This document shows positions 1 to 8,585 of a stretch of DNA of 55,605 nucleotides, piece by piece. Under the pieces are notes generated by a model. It was given only the letters and a program-made list of their open reading frames with translations. It was not told where the DNA came from and made no database searches. Position numbers and translations under genes: made by a program. The DNA comes from an uncultured Muribaculaceae bacterium. GTDB taxonomy: Bacteria; Bacteroidota; Bacteroidia; Bacteroidales; Muribaculaceae. The stretch lies in assembly GCA_910577355.1 (NCBI GenBank), contig CAJTMY010000015.1, positions 1 to 55,605 of the forward strand, given 5' to 3'. Each line of letters starts with the position of its first letter. The stretch's first letter is position 1.

Positions 1-117
1 TGTGGTTTTCCTTAAAAAAATTCACAAATCACAAAAGTTTAAATGAGTTCATTATGTACTCGCCTACAAAATTAATATTTTTTCGGAGAATTAAAAATAT
101 TTTCACCTAAAAGAAAA

Positions 118-137
118 ATTGGGCCGTGCGGCCCAAT
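118..137 (-). terminator. Rho-independent terminator of the receptor/sigma operon
   Basis: A perfect GC-rich hairpin (arms ATTGGGCC/GGCCCAAT) lies 25 nt past the stop of the last gene of the minus-strand operon. Read on the minus strand it is followed by TTTTTCTTTT. It plausibly ends the whole operon that starts near 5407. Bases 1-117 to its left are AT-rich and hold no gene that I can see. Confidence 0.8.
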
Positions 138-162
138 CAATCAATAAGTTTCGGTAATATCC

Positions 163-1107
163 TTAGTCGTCGTTTCTGAGGAGGGTCTTGGTGATAACCG
201 GGGCATTCAAGCCGTCGGTGTAGACCTCGCCGGTGCCGCTGATAGTGATGTAGGCGGTGGAGGCAGTCCCTTTGAGGATGATGTCGCCGGTGCCGTGAGA
301 GACGGCGGTGACCTGAGTGCCTTCGAAGTTGGTGAGGTTTATGTCGCCGGTACCGTGCGAGGAGAGGCGGCCGGTGGTGAACTGGGCACGCGGGATGTTG
401 ATGTCGCCCGTACCTTGGGTGACAAGGTTAAGCGAAGTGCTTGTACACTTGCCGATGTTGATGTCGCCGGTGCCGTAGGTGGTGGCCTTCAGCGAGGTGG
501 CTGTGGCCTCGGTGATGTTGATGTCGCCGATGCCGAATGTCTGGAGGGTGAGTCCCGGCGCCGTGACGGTGCCGGCGCTGATGTCGCCGGCGTAGCTCGT
601 CAGCGAGGATATCTCGTTAAGGTATACCTTGATCTTTACTTTCGGCATCGACTGGTTGTTGGGGATGTCGCCGGTGTCGGCGGTAAGGGTGCCGTTCTTG
701 ATGTAAAAGCGCATGTAAGGGATGGCTTTGTCGGCTTTGTAGCCTTCTACCACTACCTTCGGGGTGCCTTGTAGCACTTCCACATCCTGAATGAGATGGC
801 TGGCGAATCTGCGTATGAGCTGCGCGTTGATGGGTGCCGACTCGAAGCGGTCGGTGGCCGTGCGGGACAGCTCCAGCTCCTGGAAGGAGCCATGGCGGGA
901 GGTGCGGGCGCGGGGAACGCGAACTTCCGTTCGCGTCACGGCGGCTGACAATGGCGCTGCTATTACGGCGGCTGAAGATGGGGCTGCTATAACGGCGGCT
1001 GAAGATGGGGCTGCTATAACGGCGGTAAGGGAGAGGGTAGCTATGGCGGTCACGAGATATTTACCGGCTATCCCTGACTTATGGGGCCGCATTATCTTGG
1101 CTTTCAT
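163..1107 (-). CDS. Secreted DUF2807 (head GIN domain) beta-solenoid protein
   Basis: 314 aa. An N-terminal signal peptide (basic start, then a hydrophobic stretch around residues 17-35) runs into a repeated Ala/Val/Ile/Pro/Ser segment. The mature part has repeated G-T-G-D-I-N turns spaced about 20-25 residues apart, the mark of the DUF2807 'putative auto-transporter adhesin, head GIN' beta-helix fold. It is probably a periplasmic or surface envelope protein; no enzymatic residues are evident. Its start overlaps the stop of the preceding gene by 4 nt, so the two are translationally coupled. It is the last gene of the operon carrying an ECF sigma factor, which suggests envelope-stress or surface-remodelling use. 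The signal-peptide repeat is copy-number unstable in appearance. Confidence 0.88.
   Translation of the reverse strand: MKAKIMRPHKSGIAGKYLVTAIATLSLTAVIAAPSSAAVIAAPSSAAVIAAPLSAAVTRTEVRVPRARTSRHGSFQELELSRTATDRFESAPINAQLIRRFASHLIQDVEVLQGTPKVVVEGYKADKAIPYMRFYIKNGTLTADTGDIPNNQSMPKVKIKVYLNEISSLTSYAGDISAGTVTAPGLTLQTFGIGDINITEATATSLKATTYGTGDINIGKCTSTSLNLVTQGTGDINIPRAQFTTGRLSSHGTGDINLTNFEGTQVTAVSHGTGDIILKGTASTAYITISGTGEVYTDGLNAPVITKTLLRNDD
938..1018 (-). repeat. 27-bp tandem repeat inside a signal peptide
   Basis: Three tandem 27-bp units (two identical, one with three substitutions) plus a partial fourth unit to about 1025. Each encodes nine residues, A-A-V-I-A-A-P-S-S. The array sits in the h/c region of the signal peptide of the DUF2807 protein and keeps the frame, so copy number can change without destroying the gene. 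Confidence 0.85.
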
Positions 1108-1706
1108 AATACATCGGATTTATGGATGTCGGGGAGATATTTGCCGGCAAGGTTTTTCTGCAGGAATGAGAGACCCCTGGATTTGCCCGGGGAGTAGGAA
1201 TAAGGATTCTTGCTCGGCTCCAGACCTTTGTCCCAGTTGATCACGCATATCTCGCCGACGTTGGGGGCATCGTTGCTCCAGATTATCATCTGGGTGATCA
1301 TCTCCTTGCCGTCGAGCATGGCGAATTTCTCGTATATGCGGTAGCTCTGCGAGCCTGTTTTTGTCTCCATCACCAGCTCTATCCCTTTGTTCTCCTTAAG
1401 ATACCTGTCGAGGATGCCCTTTGCTTTCTCCACGGCCTTCTCCGAGAAGAGCTGGTAGGTCCACATGGAGGAGAACCCTCTTTCGAGACTCATGCCGTGC
1501 TCACCCGACTGGGAGCGCCAGCCGCGACGGTTATGGGCGAAACGCCCCGAGATATAGGTGCATTCCACTTCCGGATCCTCCGAAAGCTCCGCGAATACCT
1601 CCTTGGCCTGCACTCTTATATCCATGGTCAGCGCCGTGAATATCATGGCCATGAGCATGACAATCCTCCTGAGATTCATCTTTCCGATATTATTATGCAT
1701 ATTCAT
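1104..1706 (-). CDS. Small exported protein, family unassigned (DUF6108-like?)
   Basis: 200 aa with an N-terminal hydrophobic signal (residues about 12-34, ending near V-Q-A-K). The mature domain has a positively charged centre (R-F-A-H-N-R-R-G-W-R) and a C-terminal part rich in G, Y and K. It resembles short Bacteroidales envelope proteins found behind ECF sigma/anti-sigma pairs, for example DUF4252/DUF6108-type proteins, but I cannot fix the family. ATG at 1706 lies just after the anti-sigma-like gene, and its stop overlaps the next ATG by 4 nt. Function unknown; an envelope location is likely. Confidence 0.8.
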   Translation of the reverse strand: MNMHNNIGKMNLRRIVMLMAMIFTALTMDIRVQAKEVFAELSEDPEVECTYISGRFAHNRRGWRSQSGEHGMSLERGFSSMWTYQLFSEKAVEKAKGILDRYLKENKGIELVMETKTGSQSYRIYEKFAMLDGKEMITQMIIWSNDAPNVGEICVINWDKGLEPSKNPYSYSPGKSRGLSFLQKNLAGKYLPDIHKSDVL

Positions 1707-1747
1707 TTTATGACGGTTTTTCGGGGTTATAGTTTAATTTTTCGGAG

Positions 1748-2545
1748 TTAAAGTTTAGTGTGGTGGCTGTATTCGTTGCGGATGCTGTTCTCCTGGAGGT
1801 GCTGGCGGTCGATGCTCTCGTCGATGCGTGAGAATATGGAGCTGATGATGGAGTTGGCCTCACGCTCGTCGACCACCACCCGGTAGTTTTCCTCGGCGAG
1901 AAGTTCCTCTTCTTCCGACAGGCTGATGATATAATCCTCGGCAGAGGGATATGCCGGGGTTATGACAGAGTCGGTCTGTGCGTCGGCCTTTGACGGAACC
2001 GGAGTGGCATTGGCCGGGGTGTTGGGGGTAATGGCTTTCCCATGTCGGGGAACTTCGGCATGCGCTTCAAGTGGCCTGGCAGGGAGGATGGGCGCCGGGG
2101 TGGTGGAGTCGTCGGTCTCCACGGTGCTTGCTGTGGCCATGCCGGGAGCGGGGCGTGACGGAGCGATGCCGGCGTGGTCGTCGCGGAAGAGGAAGGTCAC
2201 CGCCGAGAGGATAATCAGCATACAGGCAGCAGCCGATATCGCTATGGCGATACGGGGGAAGCGCAGCTTGCGCTGACGCGTCGCGGAATCCTCCCGGAAT
2301 GCTGCTGACATGGCCGCTTCGAGACGTCGCTCCGCGTCGGGAGCCATGGGAACCTCTTCACCGGCTTCCTGCTGCATTGCGGCAAACAGCTCCCTGTCGG
2401 CACGCAGGTCGGCCGGCAGCTCGTCAATGCAGCGGAAAAGCTCGTCGATACGCCGCTCCAGGGTTCCATCGCCCTCACCGCTGTACCAGCTCTCGAGAAG
2501 CTCCCGGAGCTCGCCGATCAGTTTATGTCGTTCCTTATCGTTCAT
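1748..2545 (-). CDS. Anti-sigma-factor-like single-pass membrane protein
   Basis: 265 aa. The cytoplasmic N-terminus (about 95 residues, helical, acidic) is followed by one transmembrane segment (around residues 97-118, I-A-I-A-I-S-A-A-A-C-M-L-I-I-L) and a Pro/Thr/Ala-rich periplasmic region ending in an acidic helical tail. This topology, with the gene directly behind an ECF sigma gene (16-nt gap), is that of an anti-sigma regulator. It has no zinc-binding H-x3-C-x2-C motif and no FecR domain that I can see, so it would be a non-canonical type. Presumed role: holding the neighbouring sigma factor inactive until an envelope signal arrives. Confidence 0.75.
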   Translation of the reverse strand: MNDKERHKLIGELRELLESWYSGEGDGTLERRIDELFRCIDELPADLRADRELFAAMQQEAGEEVPMAPDAERRLEAAMSAAFREDSATRQRKLRFPRIAIAISAAACMLIILSAVTFLFRDDHAGIAPSRPAPGMATASTVETDDSTTPAPILPARPLEAHAEVPRHGKAITPNTPANATPVPSKADAQTDSVITPAYPSAEDYIISLSEEEELLAEENYRVVVDEREANSIISSIFSRIDESIDRQHLQENSIRNEYSHHTKL

Positions 2546-2561
2546 CTTTTATCTTTAATCG

Positions 2562-3053
2562 TTAATCACTAATCATTCGCCATCGCTCCCGTAGTTTTCT
2601 TCGTCCTCGTGAGAGGAGTTGGCGAACATTGGCTTCTGAGAGGCCGGTGGTAGCGGCAATCTCGTTGTTGTCGAGGCCTCCGAAGCTGCTGAGCCTAATG
2701 GCTGTGCGCTGTCCTTCGGGGAGAGAGTCTATGAGGCGCTCGATTGCCGCCCGGGTGTCGCGGTATTCGGCATCGGAGGCCGACGGGGAGGGAGTGTCGG
2801 AGAGAGAGTCGGCACTTTCTTCGGGGTGCTGCCGCCGGAACCATGAGATGCATGAGTTGCGGAAGGCTTTCAGGCAGTACAGGCGCAGTTCGTCGGGGTC
2901 GTCGGGGATTCCGTGGCGCAGACGCCAGAGTTTCAGCTGGGTGTCCTGCACGGCGTCGGCGGCGTCGTCGGGCGGCATACCCATGCGGAGTGCCATGCCG
3001 TACATCAGCCGATGTAGCGACATTACCCGTTGTCGAAACTCCTTTTCCGTCAT
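2562..3053 (-). CDS. RNA polymerase ECF sigma factor
   Basis: 163 aa, the usual ECF length. Region 2 (residues about 10-60) includes D-D-A-A-D-A-V-Q-D-T-Q-L-K-L-W-R; region 4 (about 110-160) has the L-P-E-G-Q-R-T-A-I motif and the helix-turn-helix N-N-E-I-A-A-T-T-G-L-S-E-A-N-V-R. It directs RNA polymerase to a small regulon, probably its own operon. It sits 14 nt behind the receptor gene and 16 nt ahead of the anti-sigma-like gene. The ATG at 3053 gives an intact region 2. Confidence 0.93.
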   Translation of the reverse strand: MTEKEFRQRVMSLHRLMYGMALRMGMPPDDAADAVQDTQLKLWRLRHGIPDDPDELRLYCLKAFRNSCISWFRRQHPEESADSLSDTPSPSASDAEYRDTRAAIERLIDSLPEGQRTAIRLSSFGGLDNNEIAATTGLSEANVRQLLSRGRRKLRERWRMISD

Positions 3054-3067
3054 TGCCTGCTCCCGAT

Positions 3068-5407
3068 TTATTTATTGCCGCTTTGCTGGGCGGAGGGATT
3101 GTTCTGTTCAATCTTGGCAGCCGTGCGTTTCACGGAGGCTTTGAGGGCACCGAAACGGAAGGAGAGGCTCAGGGAGAAGTTCCATGCCTTCCAGCGGCTT
3201 GTCTGCTGCCATATCACGCTTTCCGACACCTGCCGCCAGCCGCTGCTCTTGGTCCACGGCAGGAAGTTGGAGGCCCCCACCTGCAGGGTCAGCGCGTCGT
3301 CCTTGAGGAAGGAACGGCCTGCCCCGATGCCGTACCAGTAACTTATACGGGTGCCTTCTGTCTGAATGTCGAACCATGGGGTGTTGAAGCCGCCATAGGC
3401 CGAGAGCCGCACCTTGCAGGGAAGAGTATAGGAGATGTTGGTGCTCAGGTTGGCGCTCCAGCCAGCTTTGGTGGCGCTTATCATCTCCGAGGAGGTATGG
3501 TAGAGGTTCCACGCACCGGTCGCGTAGGTCGACCAGTTGAAGGTGTTGGTGATGTTCCATGTGAAGTTGAGGTCGAGGCTGAGTCTGTGGCGGGTGCCTA
3601 TGTTGTCGTAGGTCTTGTTGATGAGACCATCTTTCATGAAGATGATGTCGGTGATGCCGTTGGCCACATACTGCCATGACAGTTTGGCACCCCCGGTAAA
3701 CTTGTGGTCATAATTGGTATAACCCAATGACAGGTCGTGGGATTTCTGGCTTTTGAGGTCGGGGTTGCCGTAGATTACCCATCCGGGGGTGGTATATTCG
3801 CGGAAGGGGTTCATGTACCATATGTCGGGGCGGTTTATGCGCATCTGGTAAGCGAGCCGCAGAGCGGATGCCGGGGAGAAGTTCCAGCTCAGGGCCAGGT
3901 TGGGCACGAGGTCATGGAGATGCGAGGAGAAATCGGGGAAGTCGCCTTTGGCGTAGCGGAGACCCATGCGGGTGAACTCGTAACGCAGTCCTGCCTTGGC
4001 GTTGAGTTTGCCGAAAGTGCCGGTATATGAGAGGTATAGGGCATAGATGTCCTTGAACTGGCGCAGGTTTACGGCTGAGGCGATGTCGGCAACCGCCGAG
4101 GCCTCGCTCTGGCCATGATATCCCATGCGGTTGTTCCCTTCGCGGTCGATGCTCCCCTTGAAGCCGGCTTCCAGCAGATGATGGCTGTTGAAGCGGTTGG
4201 TATAGTCGAGCTGCATGATATGCATGGTATACCATGAGTCGGAGTTCTGGCGCTCGAAGGGGTAGTCGGAGATGTCGCCGGCAGTTTCGAGGTTGTAAAA
4301 GAAGGAATGGCTTTTGTTGCCGCCGCAGTTGAAGAGGTATGATGCCACGATATTGTGGTCGTTTCGGCCGAAGGAATGTTGATAAGAGGCCTGGGTGCCG
4401 ATGCCGTTCCATCGTCCTTTGTCGTCGGTATGCCGGTGGAGGTACCATAGCAGATTCCCGTCGGCGTCATACTGCGTGCGGTGGTCTTCCCAGGGGCCTC
4501 CCCACGTGTTGTAGCCATAGTTGGCCGATAGGGTGAAGAGGTTGAGGGTGTCGGGTTCCCACGACATGTTGATGTTGGCGCCCGTATAGTCCCAGCCGCC
4601 ATAACCTTTGCGCTCGCGTATTGAGTGGTTGCCGGCCGAGGGACCTGTCAGGACTTCTTCGGTGGAGGTGCTTGTCTGGGAGCGGGGGAAGAGCTTGCCG
4701 TTGTTGTAGTTGACGGTGGCGTCGAGCATCACCTTGTTGATTTTCACTCGGCCGTTGAGGGAGCCGCCGGCCTGGTAGGCGTTGACCCATCCGTTGAGCT
4801 GTGTGGTGAAGCCGGAGAGGCTGGTGGTGCGGTCGGTGACTATGTTGAGGATGCCGCCGGAGCCTTCGGCGTCGTACTTGGCGCCAGGCTCGGAGATCAC
4901 CTCTATTTTTTTGATGGTGGCGGCTGGCAGCGATTTGAGGATATTCTTTATGTCGCCGCCATTGAACATGGGGTCTTCGTGGCCATTCTTGAGGATGCGG
5001 AAGCTTGACTGGCCGTTTACGCGCACATTCTCTTCAGCGTCGACGGTGACGCCGGGCACCTTGCGCAGGATGTCGAGAATATTGGAGGAGCCGGCCTCAG
5101 GGTCTTCGGTAACGTTGTATGTCAGCTTGGCGCCGTCGCTCTGCACGAGCTTGCGGGTGGCTGTCACCACCAGGTCGTCGAGGTCGGTGTAGCCGGGCTG
5201 GAGAGATATGGAATCGGATGTGACGGATGTGGCTGATGTGACGGATGTGGTGTCCGGGACGGCTTCGGATGTGGCCGCCCCGGTGCCTGCATGAATATTA
5301 AGGTATGAATTGATTGTAATCATTATGGCTGCCGTCACCCGTAGGTGGCGTTGTCCCGATTTGTTATTGCTTCTTTTCTGATAACGCATGATGTGCTGTT
5401 TTATCAT
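3068..5407 (-). CDS. TonB-dependent receptor / outer-membrane beta-barrel protein
   Basis: 779 aa. After a basic N-terminus and a hydrophobic signal (about residues 24-40) there is a low-complexity Thr/Ser/Val linker (repeated A-T-S-V-T-S), then a plug domain (L-D-D-L-V-V-T-A-T-R near residue 80, I-L-D-I-L-R-K-V-P-G-V, G-A-K-Y-D-A-E-G-S-G-G-I-L-N-I-V) and a C-terminal barrel of alternating aromatic strands ending in F-R-F-G-A-L. It has no N-terminal carboxypeptidase-regulatory domain, as in the 'OMP_b-brl_3' group. The ligand is unknown. It is the first gene of the operon, so sigma and anti-sigma genes are transcribed behind it. M1 and M7 are both possible starts. Confidence 0.88.
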   Translation of the reverse strand: MIKQHIMRYQKRSNNKSGQRHLRVTAAIMITINSYLNIHAGTGAATSEAVPDTTSVTSATSVTSDSISLQPGYTDLDDLVVTATRKLVQSDGAKLTYNVTEDPEAGSSNILDILRKVPGVTVDAEENVRVNGQSSFRILKNGHEDPMFNGGDIKNILKSLPAATIKKIEVISEPGAKYDAEGSGGILNIVTDRTTSLSGFTTQLNGWVNAYQAGGSLNGRVKINKVMLDATVNYNNGKLFPRSQTSTSTEEVLTGPSAGNHSIRERKGYGGWDYTGANINMSWEPDTLNLFTLSANYGYNTWGGPWEDHRTQYDADGNLLWYLHRHTDDKGRWNGIGTQASYQHSFGRNDHNIVASYLFNCGGNKSHSFFYNLETAGDISDYPFERQNSDSWYTMHIMQLDYTNRFNSHHLLEAGFKGSIDREGNNRMGYHGQSEASAVADIASAVNLRQFKDIYALYLSYTGTFGKLNAKAGLRYEFTRMGLRYAKGDFPDFSSHLHDLVPNLALSWNFSPASALRLAYQMRINRPDIWYMNPFREYTTPGWVIYGNPDLKSQKSHDLSLGYTNYDHKFTGGAKLSWQYVANGITDIIFMKDGLINKTYDNIGTRHRLSLDLNFTWNITNTFNWSTYATGAWNLYHTSSEMISATKAGWSANLSTNISYTLPCKVRLSAYGGFNTPWFDIQTEGTRISYWYGIGAGRSFLKDDALTLQVGASNFLPWTKSSGWRQVSESVIWQQTSRWKAWNFSLSLSFRFGALKASVKRTAAKIEQNNPSAQQSGNK

Positions 5408-5476
5408 CGGAACGCACCATCCCCGCCATCTGTGACAGCCCCTCTCATCTTTTTTCGGAACGGCTCATTTTTGGGG

Positions 5477-5576
5477 AATCACAGAACTAACCGGAACTCT
5501 CGGTGCAATTCCGGTTCAGTTCTGTGATTCAAAAAAGTATAAGGACGTGATTCCCAATCCGGTTACGGGTTGGGAA
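5477..5576 (+). promoter_or_regulatory. Two strong hairpins in the 5' leader of the first GLUG lipoprotein
   Basis: Hairpin 1 (5477-5529) has about 20-bp arms beginning AATCACAGAACT, with one bulge and a 12-nt loop. Hairpin 2 (5551-5576) has 11-bp arms starting TTCCCAATCCG around GTTA. Its only wobble is U-G when read on the plus strand and would be an A-C mismatch on the minus strand, so a plus-strand RNA is favoured. No U-tract follows either stem, so neither is an obvious terminator. The rest of the divergent spacer 5408-5662 shows no gene. Confidence 0.5.
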
Positions 5577-5662
5577 TTTGCGTATTTAGGGATTAATGAC
5601 TAATTTTGTCGGGACACCGTGAGAACGAACTAATAACAGCAGCGTGAACTAATAACTACAGC

Positions 5663-7918
5663 ATGAATAAATATCTTCTGTATCTGCTCAATGCAATCCT
5701 TGTATTGTCGGTGATGTCGTGCCGGGAAGAGAACTTCGGCCCCGACACGGATGACGATTACGAAGGGAAAGCCAGGGAACTTGTGCTTCACAAGGAGGCG
5801 CGGGGCTTCAATATCAGTGCGATAAAATGCGCGATTCTTGCCCCCGACGGCAATGTGATTTATCGTGAGGGCACTCATACCCGCAGCGGCGAGACGTCGA
5901 AAGTGAAATTCAACCGCGGTCTGGCCGACGGCGTGTACCGTCTACTCTATTTCGAGTTCGACCGCCCCAAGACCGCCGAGTACGAGACGCTCCCGGATAA
6001 ATTCACCACCGCACAGTTCGGCCTCGGCAGCAAAATAGAGGTACGTGGCAGCAGCATATCCATCACCGACTCCTTCGATGAGGGTATAGGTCTGCCGGGC
6101 AGCGGCACCAAAGAGGACCCGTATATCATCTCCAGCTACAAGAATGTGATAAAGCTGATGCTCTACGTCAACAACGCGGAGACCAACGGCAATATCAAGG
6201 AAGATACATATTTCCTGCAGACCAACTCCATCAACATGGACCAGGCCTGTTTCGAGTGCGACATGCGCTACGGGTGGCTCCCTATCGGAAACGATACCAA
6301 CACGCCCTTCCGCGGCGTATATCAGGGAGCTGAAATGTCATGGCTATGGATAGACAGGCCCAACTCGGCGGGCGTAGGACTCTTCGGCTACGTGCACAAC
6401 GCCACCATCACAGGCGTAAAGCTCACCCATGCGGAAGTTAACGGCAACTTTGCCGTAGGCGCTCTCGTGGGGGCATGCATATCGGCCGGCGACTCACACG
6501 GCAGAAGCCGAATCGCCGACTGTTCGTCGTCGGGAGGAAAGATAACGGGCAGCGAGGGGGCTGTCAACGTCGGAGGTCTTGTGGGAGCCCTCGACATGTA
6601 CAGCAGCACGCTCATAGCCCGGTGTGTCAACGACGGGGGCAGCGTGAAGGCTTCCTATAACGCCGGCGGCATCGTGGGCGGCGCCGGTATATATTCGCGT
6701 GCCGACATTCTCGGCTGCCGCAACAGCACGCCCGTCAGCGGCAAATATGCCGGCACCGGAGGTATCATTGGCACAGCAGATACCCTCTATATGGTGGCCG
6801 CCTACAACAGCGGCGATATCAGCGGCGCCACAGGATATGCCGCCGGCGACAAGAACAACAGCAGCTATGGCACCGGCGGCCTTGCCGGCGGCACAGGCAT
6901 GGCATGGATATCTGCCGCCGCAAAATACGGCAAGGTCACGGGATATGACGGCGTGGGCGGCATATCAGGCTCTTCGAGAATCAAAGGGAGCGACACGGAA
7001 TCGACAGTGCTCAACAACGTCTACTACCGCTGGACCTCCAACCAGGGCGACGTCAGCGGCCACGACTATGTGGGGGGCATCGGCGGCGAATGCCAGTTCG
7101 GCTCCTACGCCGCCTCCAACACCGGCAATGTGGAAGGCAACGACTTCGTGGGCGGCATCGTGGGCAATACCTCGATATGCGTGGCTCACAACGCCGTCAA
7201 CGCCGGAGCTGTAAAGGGAGCCTCGCATGTGGCCGGCATCGTGGGCAAGGCCACGTGGGGCTCGCTGGCTTTCAGCCACAACATGGGTGACGTGGAAGGA
7301 CGCGGCCATCATGTGGCCGGCGTGCTCGGCCTTGCCGGCAACAATACCATGGTACATTCCTGCGGCAACTTCGGTGCGGTAAGCAACAGCGGCGAGGGGC
7401 CGACGGCAGGCCTTATAGCCGAGATCGGCGACCCGCGCGAGTGGACGGGAGCACAGATAGCAGACTGCGTAATCGGAGCCATGGAGGCCGTGCTCGCCGT
7501 GGCAGGTCCCGTCCTCGGTATCGTCAAGCCTTTTGCCGAGGCTGCCCATGAAACTCTCATGACGGCCCTCGAAGTCACCGAGTTCACCACGCACTGGCTG
7601 GTGGCAGCCGTGGATGTCGGCATGTTCGGTTACGTGATGCACGAAATACTCAATCCTGAGATGGCCGAGGAGCTCAAACATGATATGGAGGGGGAAGTGA
7701 CAGCGCATATCGACAGCATGACCCAACATATGGAGAAGCTCCGCGACAGCTCCAAGGGAATAGTGGGCAATTCATTCAGCAAGGAGCCGCTCGCCAATTA
7801 TTTCGCAGGGGTCAAGAGCAACCTCCAGCAGTATGAGCTCGAAGGAAACGACGAGAAATTCAACGACGCGATGAATGAGGCGCGCCGAGCGTATGGAAGA
7901 GATGGAGAAACAGCATGA
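5663..7918 (+). CDS. GLUG-repeat surface lipoprotein, 5' part of a frameshifted gene
   Basis: 751 aa. Lipoprotein signal with lipobox V-M-S-C (Cys20) followed by acidic residues, as in Bacteroidales surface-exported lipoproteins. Residues about 215-590 hold many G-G-I-V-G / G-G-L-V-G 'GLUG' turns of a beta-solenoid. After that comes a helical region (about 605-740) with hydrophobic stretches and an amphipathic, coiled-coil-like part. The frame stops at 7916 just as a helix should continue. The next frame (7875-8585) carries on the same helix, then a hydrophobic hairpin and further GLUG turns. Removing one base near 7891-7896 would join them as M-N-E-A-R-R-A-M-E-E-M-E-K, a natural helix. Full gene about 974 aa. 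Probably an adhesin or surface-display protein; function unproven. Confidence 0.8.
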   Translation: MNKYLLYLLNAILVLSVMSCREENFGPDTDDDYEGKARELVLHKEARGFNISAIKCAILAPDGNVIYREGTHTRSGETSKVKFNRGLADGVYRLLYFEFDRPKTAEYETLPDKFTTAQFGLGSKIEVRGSSISITDSFDEGIGLPGSGTKEDPYIISSYKNVIKLMLYVNNAETNGNIKEDTYFLQTNSINMDQACFECDMRYGWLPIGNDTNTPFRGVYQGAEMSWLWIDRPNSAGVGLFGYVHNATITGVKLTHAEVNGNFAVGALVGACISAGDSHGRSRIADCSSSGGKITGSEGAVNVGGLVGALDMYSSTLIARCVNDGGSVKASYNAGGIVGGAGIYSRADILGCRNSTPVSGKYAGTGGIIGTADTLYMVAAYNSGDISGATGYAAGDKNNSSYGTGGLAGGTGMAWISAAAKYGKVTGYDGVGGISGSSRIKGSDTESTVLNNVYYRWTSNQGDVSGHDYVGGIGGECQFGSYAASNTGNVEGNDFVGGIVGNTSICVAHNAVNAGAVKGASHVAGIVGKATWGSLAFSHNMGDVEGRGHHVAGVLGLAGNNTMVHSCGNFGAVSNSGEGPTAGLIAEIGDPREWTGAQIADCVIGAMEAVLAVAGPVLGIVKPFAEAAHETLMTALEVTEFTTHWLVAAVDVGMFGYVMHEILNPEMAEELKHDMEGEVTAHIDSMTQHMEKLRDSSKGIVGNSFSKEPLANYFAGVKSNLQQYELEGNDEKFNDAMNEARRAYGRDGETA

Positions 7919-8585
7919 GAGCAGCGAGCTGGCGCATCAGATAGTGTCGGGGATATGTCTTGTGCTTGGCACGGTAGCGGCGATAGGGAGCTTCGTAGCC
8001 ACGGGAGGGGCCGCGGCTGCCTTTGTGGTGACCGGCTCGGTGATTGCCGCCACAAGCTCCGCCAATGCCATATCAAAGGCCTGCATGGAGTTTGAGGAGA
8101 ACGTGGTGCTCATCGACCAGTGCGTGAATGCCGGCAGCGTCAGAGGCTCGTCGGGCAGAATTGCCGGTCTGGTGGCCGTGCTCCAGGACAACAGCATAAT
8201 GTCGGACTGCCTCAACACGGGCCAGGGATTCGGCGGTGGCGGACAGCAGCTGGTCGACAAGGCCAATCCCGCATCAATGGCCGTGAAGTGTCTCGCCATG
8301 GGTTACGGCTTCGGCGACACTCCCGTCGACATGAACCATACCGACAGGTCGGTGGTGTATACCGAAAACGAATATTTTGTGGCCGACAGGCTGCAGTGGG
8401 GCGTGGAGCTGATACCATTGTCGCGAAAGGAGATAGGTGATGCGGAGATAATGTCGAAGGGATTCCGCTATCTCGGCAAGTATGTCTCGAGTCCCGATTT
8501 CGAGATAGGAGAGGGGAAAAGATGGATCATGGGAGGCGGCAGCTCGCCATTCCCCGTGCCCAACAAGTCGATATACCTTAAATGA
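7875..8585 (+). CDS. GLUG-repeat lipoprotein, 3' part of the frameshifted gene
   Basis: 236 aa in the +1 frame relative to the preceding part, overlapping it by 44 nt. It begins within a charged helix, then has a long Gly/Ala-rich hydrophobic hairpin (residues about 21-62, including A-A-I-G-S-F-V-A-T-G-G-A-A-A-A-F), then returns to GLUG-type turns (C-V-N-A-G-S-V-R-G-S, R-I-A-G-L-V-A-V). It has no signal peptide or lipobox, so it is unlikely to act alone. It looks like the C-terminal third of the same protein. The break may be a real inactivating insertion, an assembly error, or a slippage product. Confidence 0.6.
   Translation: MRRAERMEEMEKQHESSELAHQIVSGICLVLGTVAAIGSFVATGGAAAAFVVTGSVIAATSSANAISKACMEFEENVVLIDQCVNAGSVRGSSGRIAGLVAVLQDNSIMSDCLNTGQGFGGGGQQLVDKANPASMAVKCLAMGYGFGDTPVDMNHTDRSVVYTENEYFVADRLQWGVELIPLSRKEIGDAEIMSKGFRYLGKYVSSPDFEIGEGKRWIMGGGSSPFPVPNKSIYLK

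Noticed and set aside
5477..5529. Terminator in the divergent spacer
   Set aside because: Both flanking genes diverge from here, and neither strand has a U-tract after the stem.
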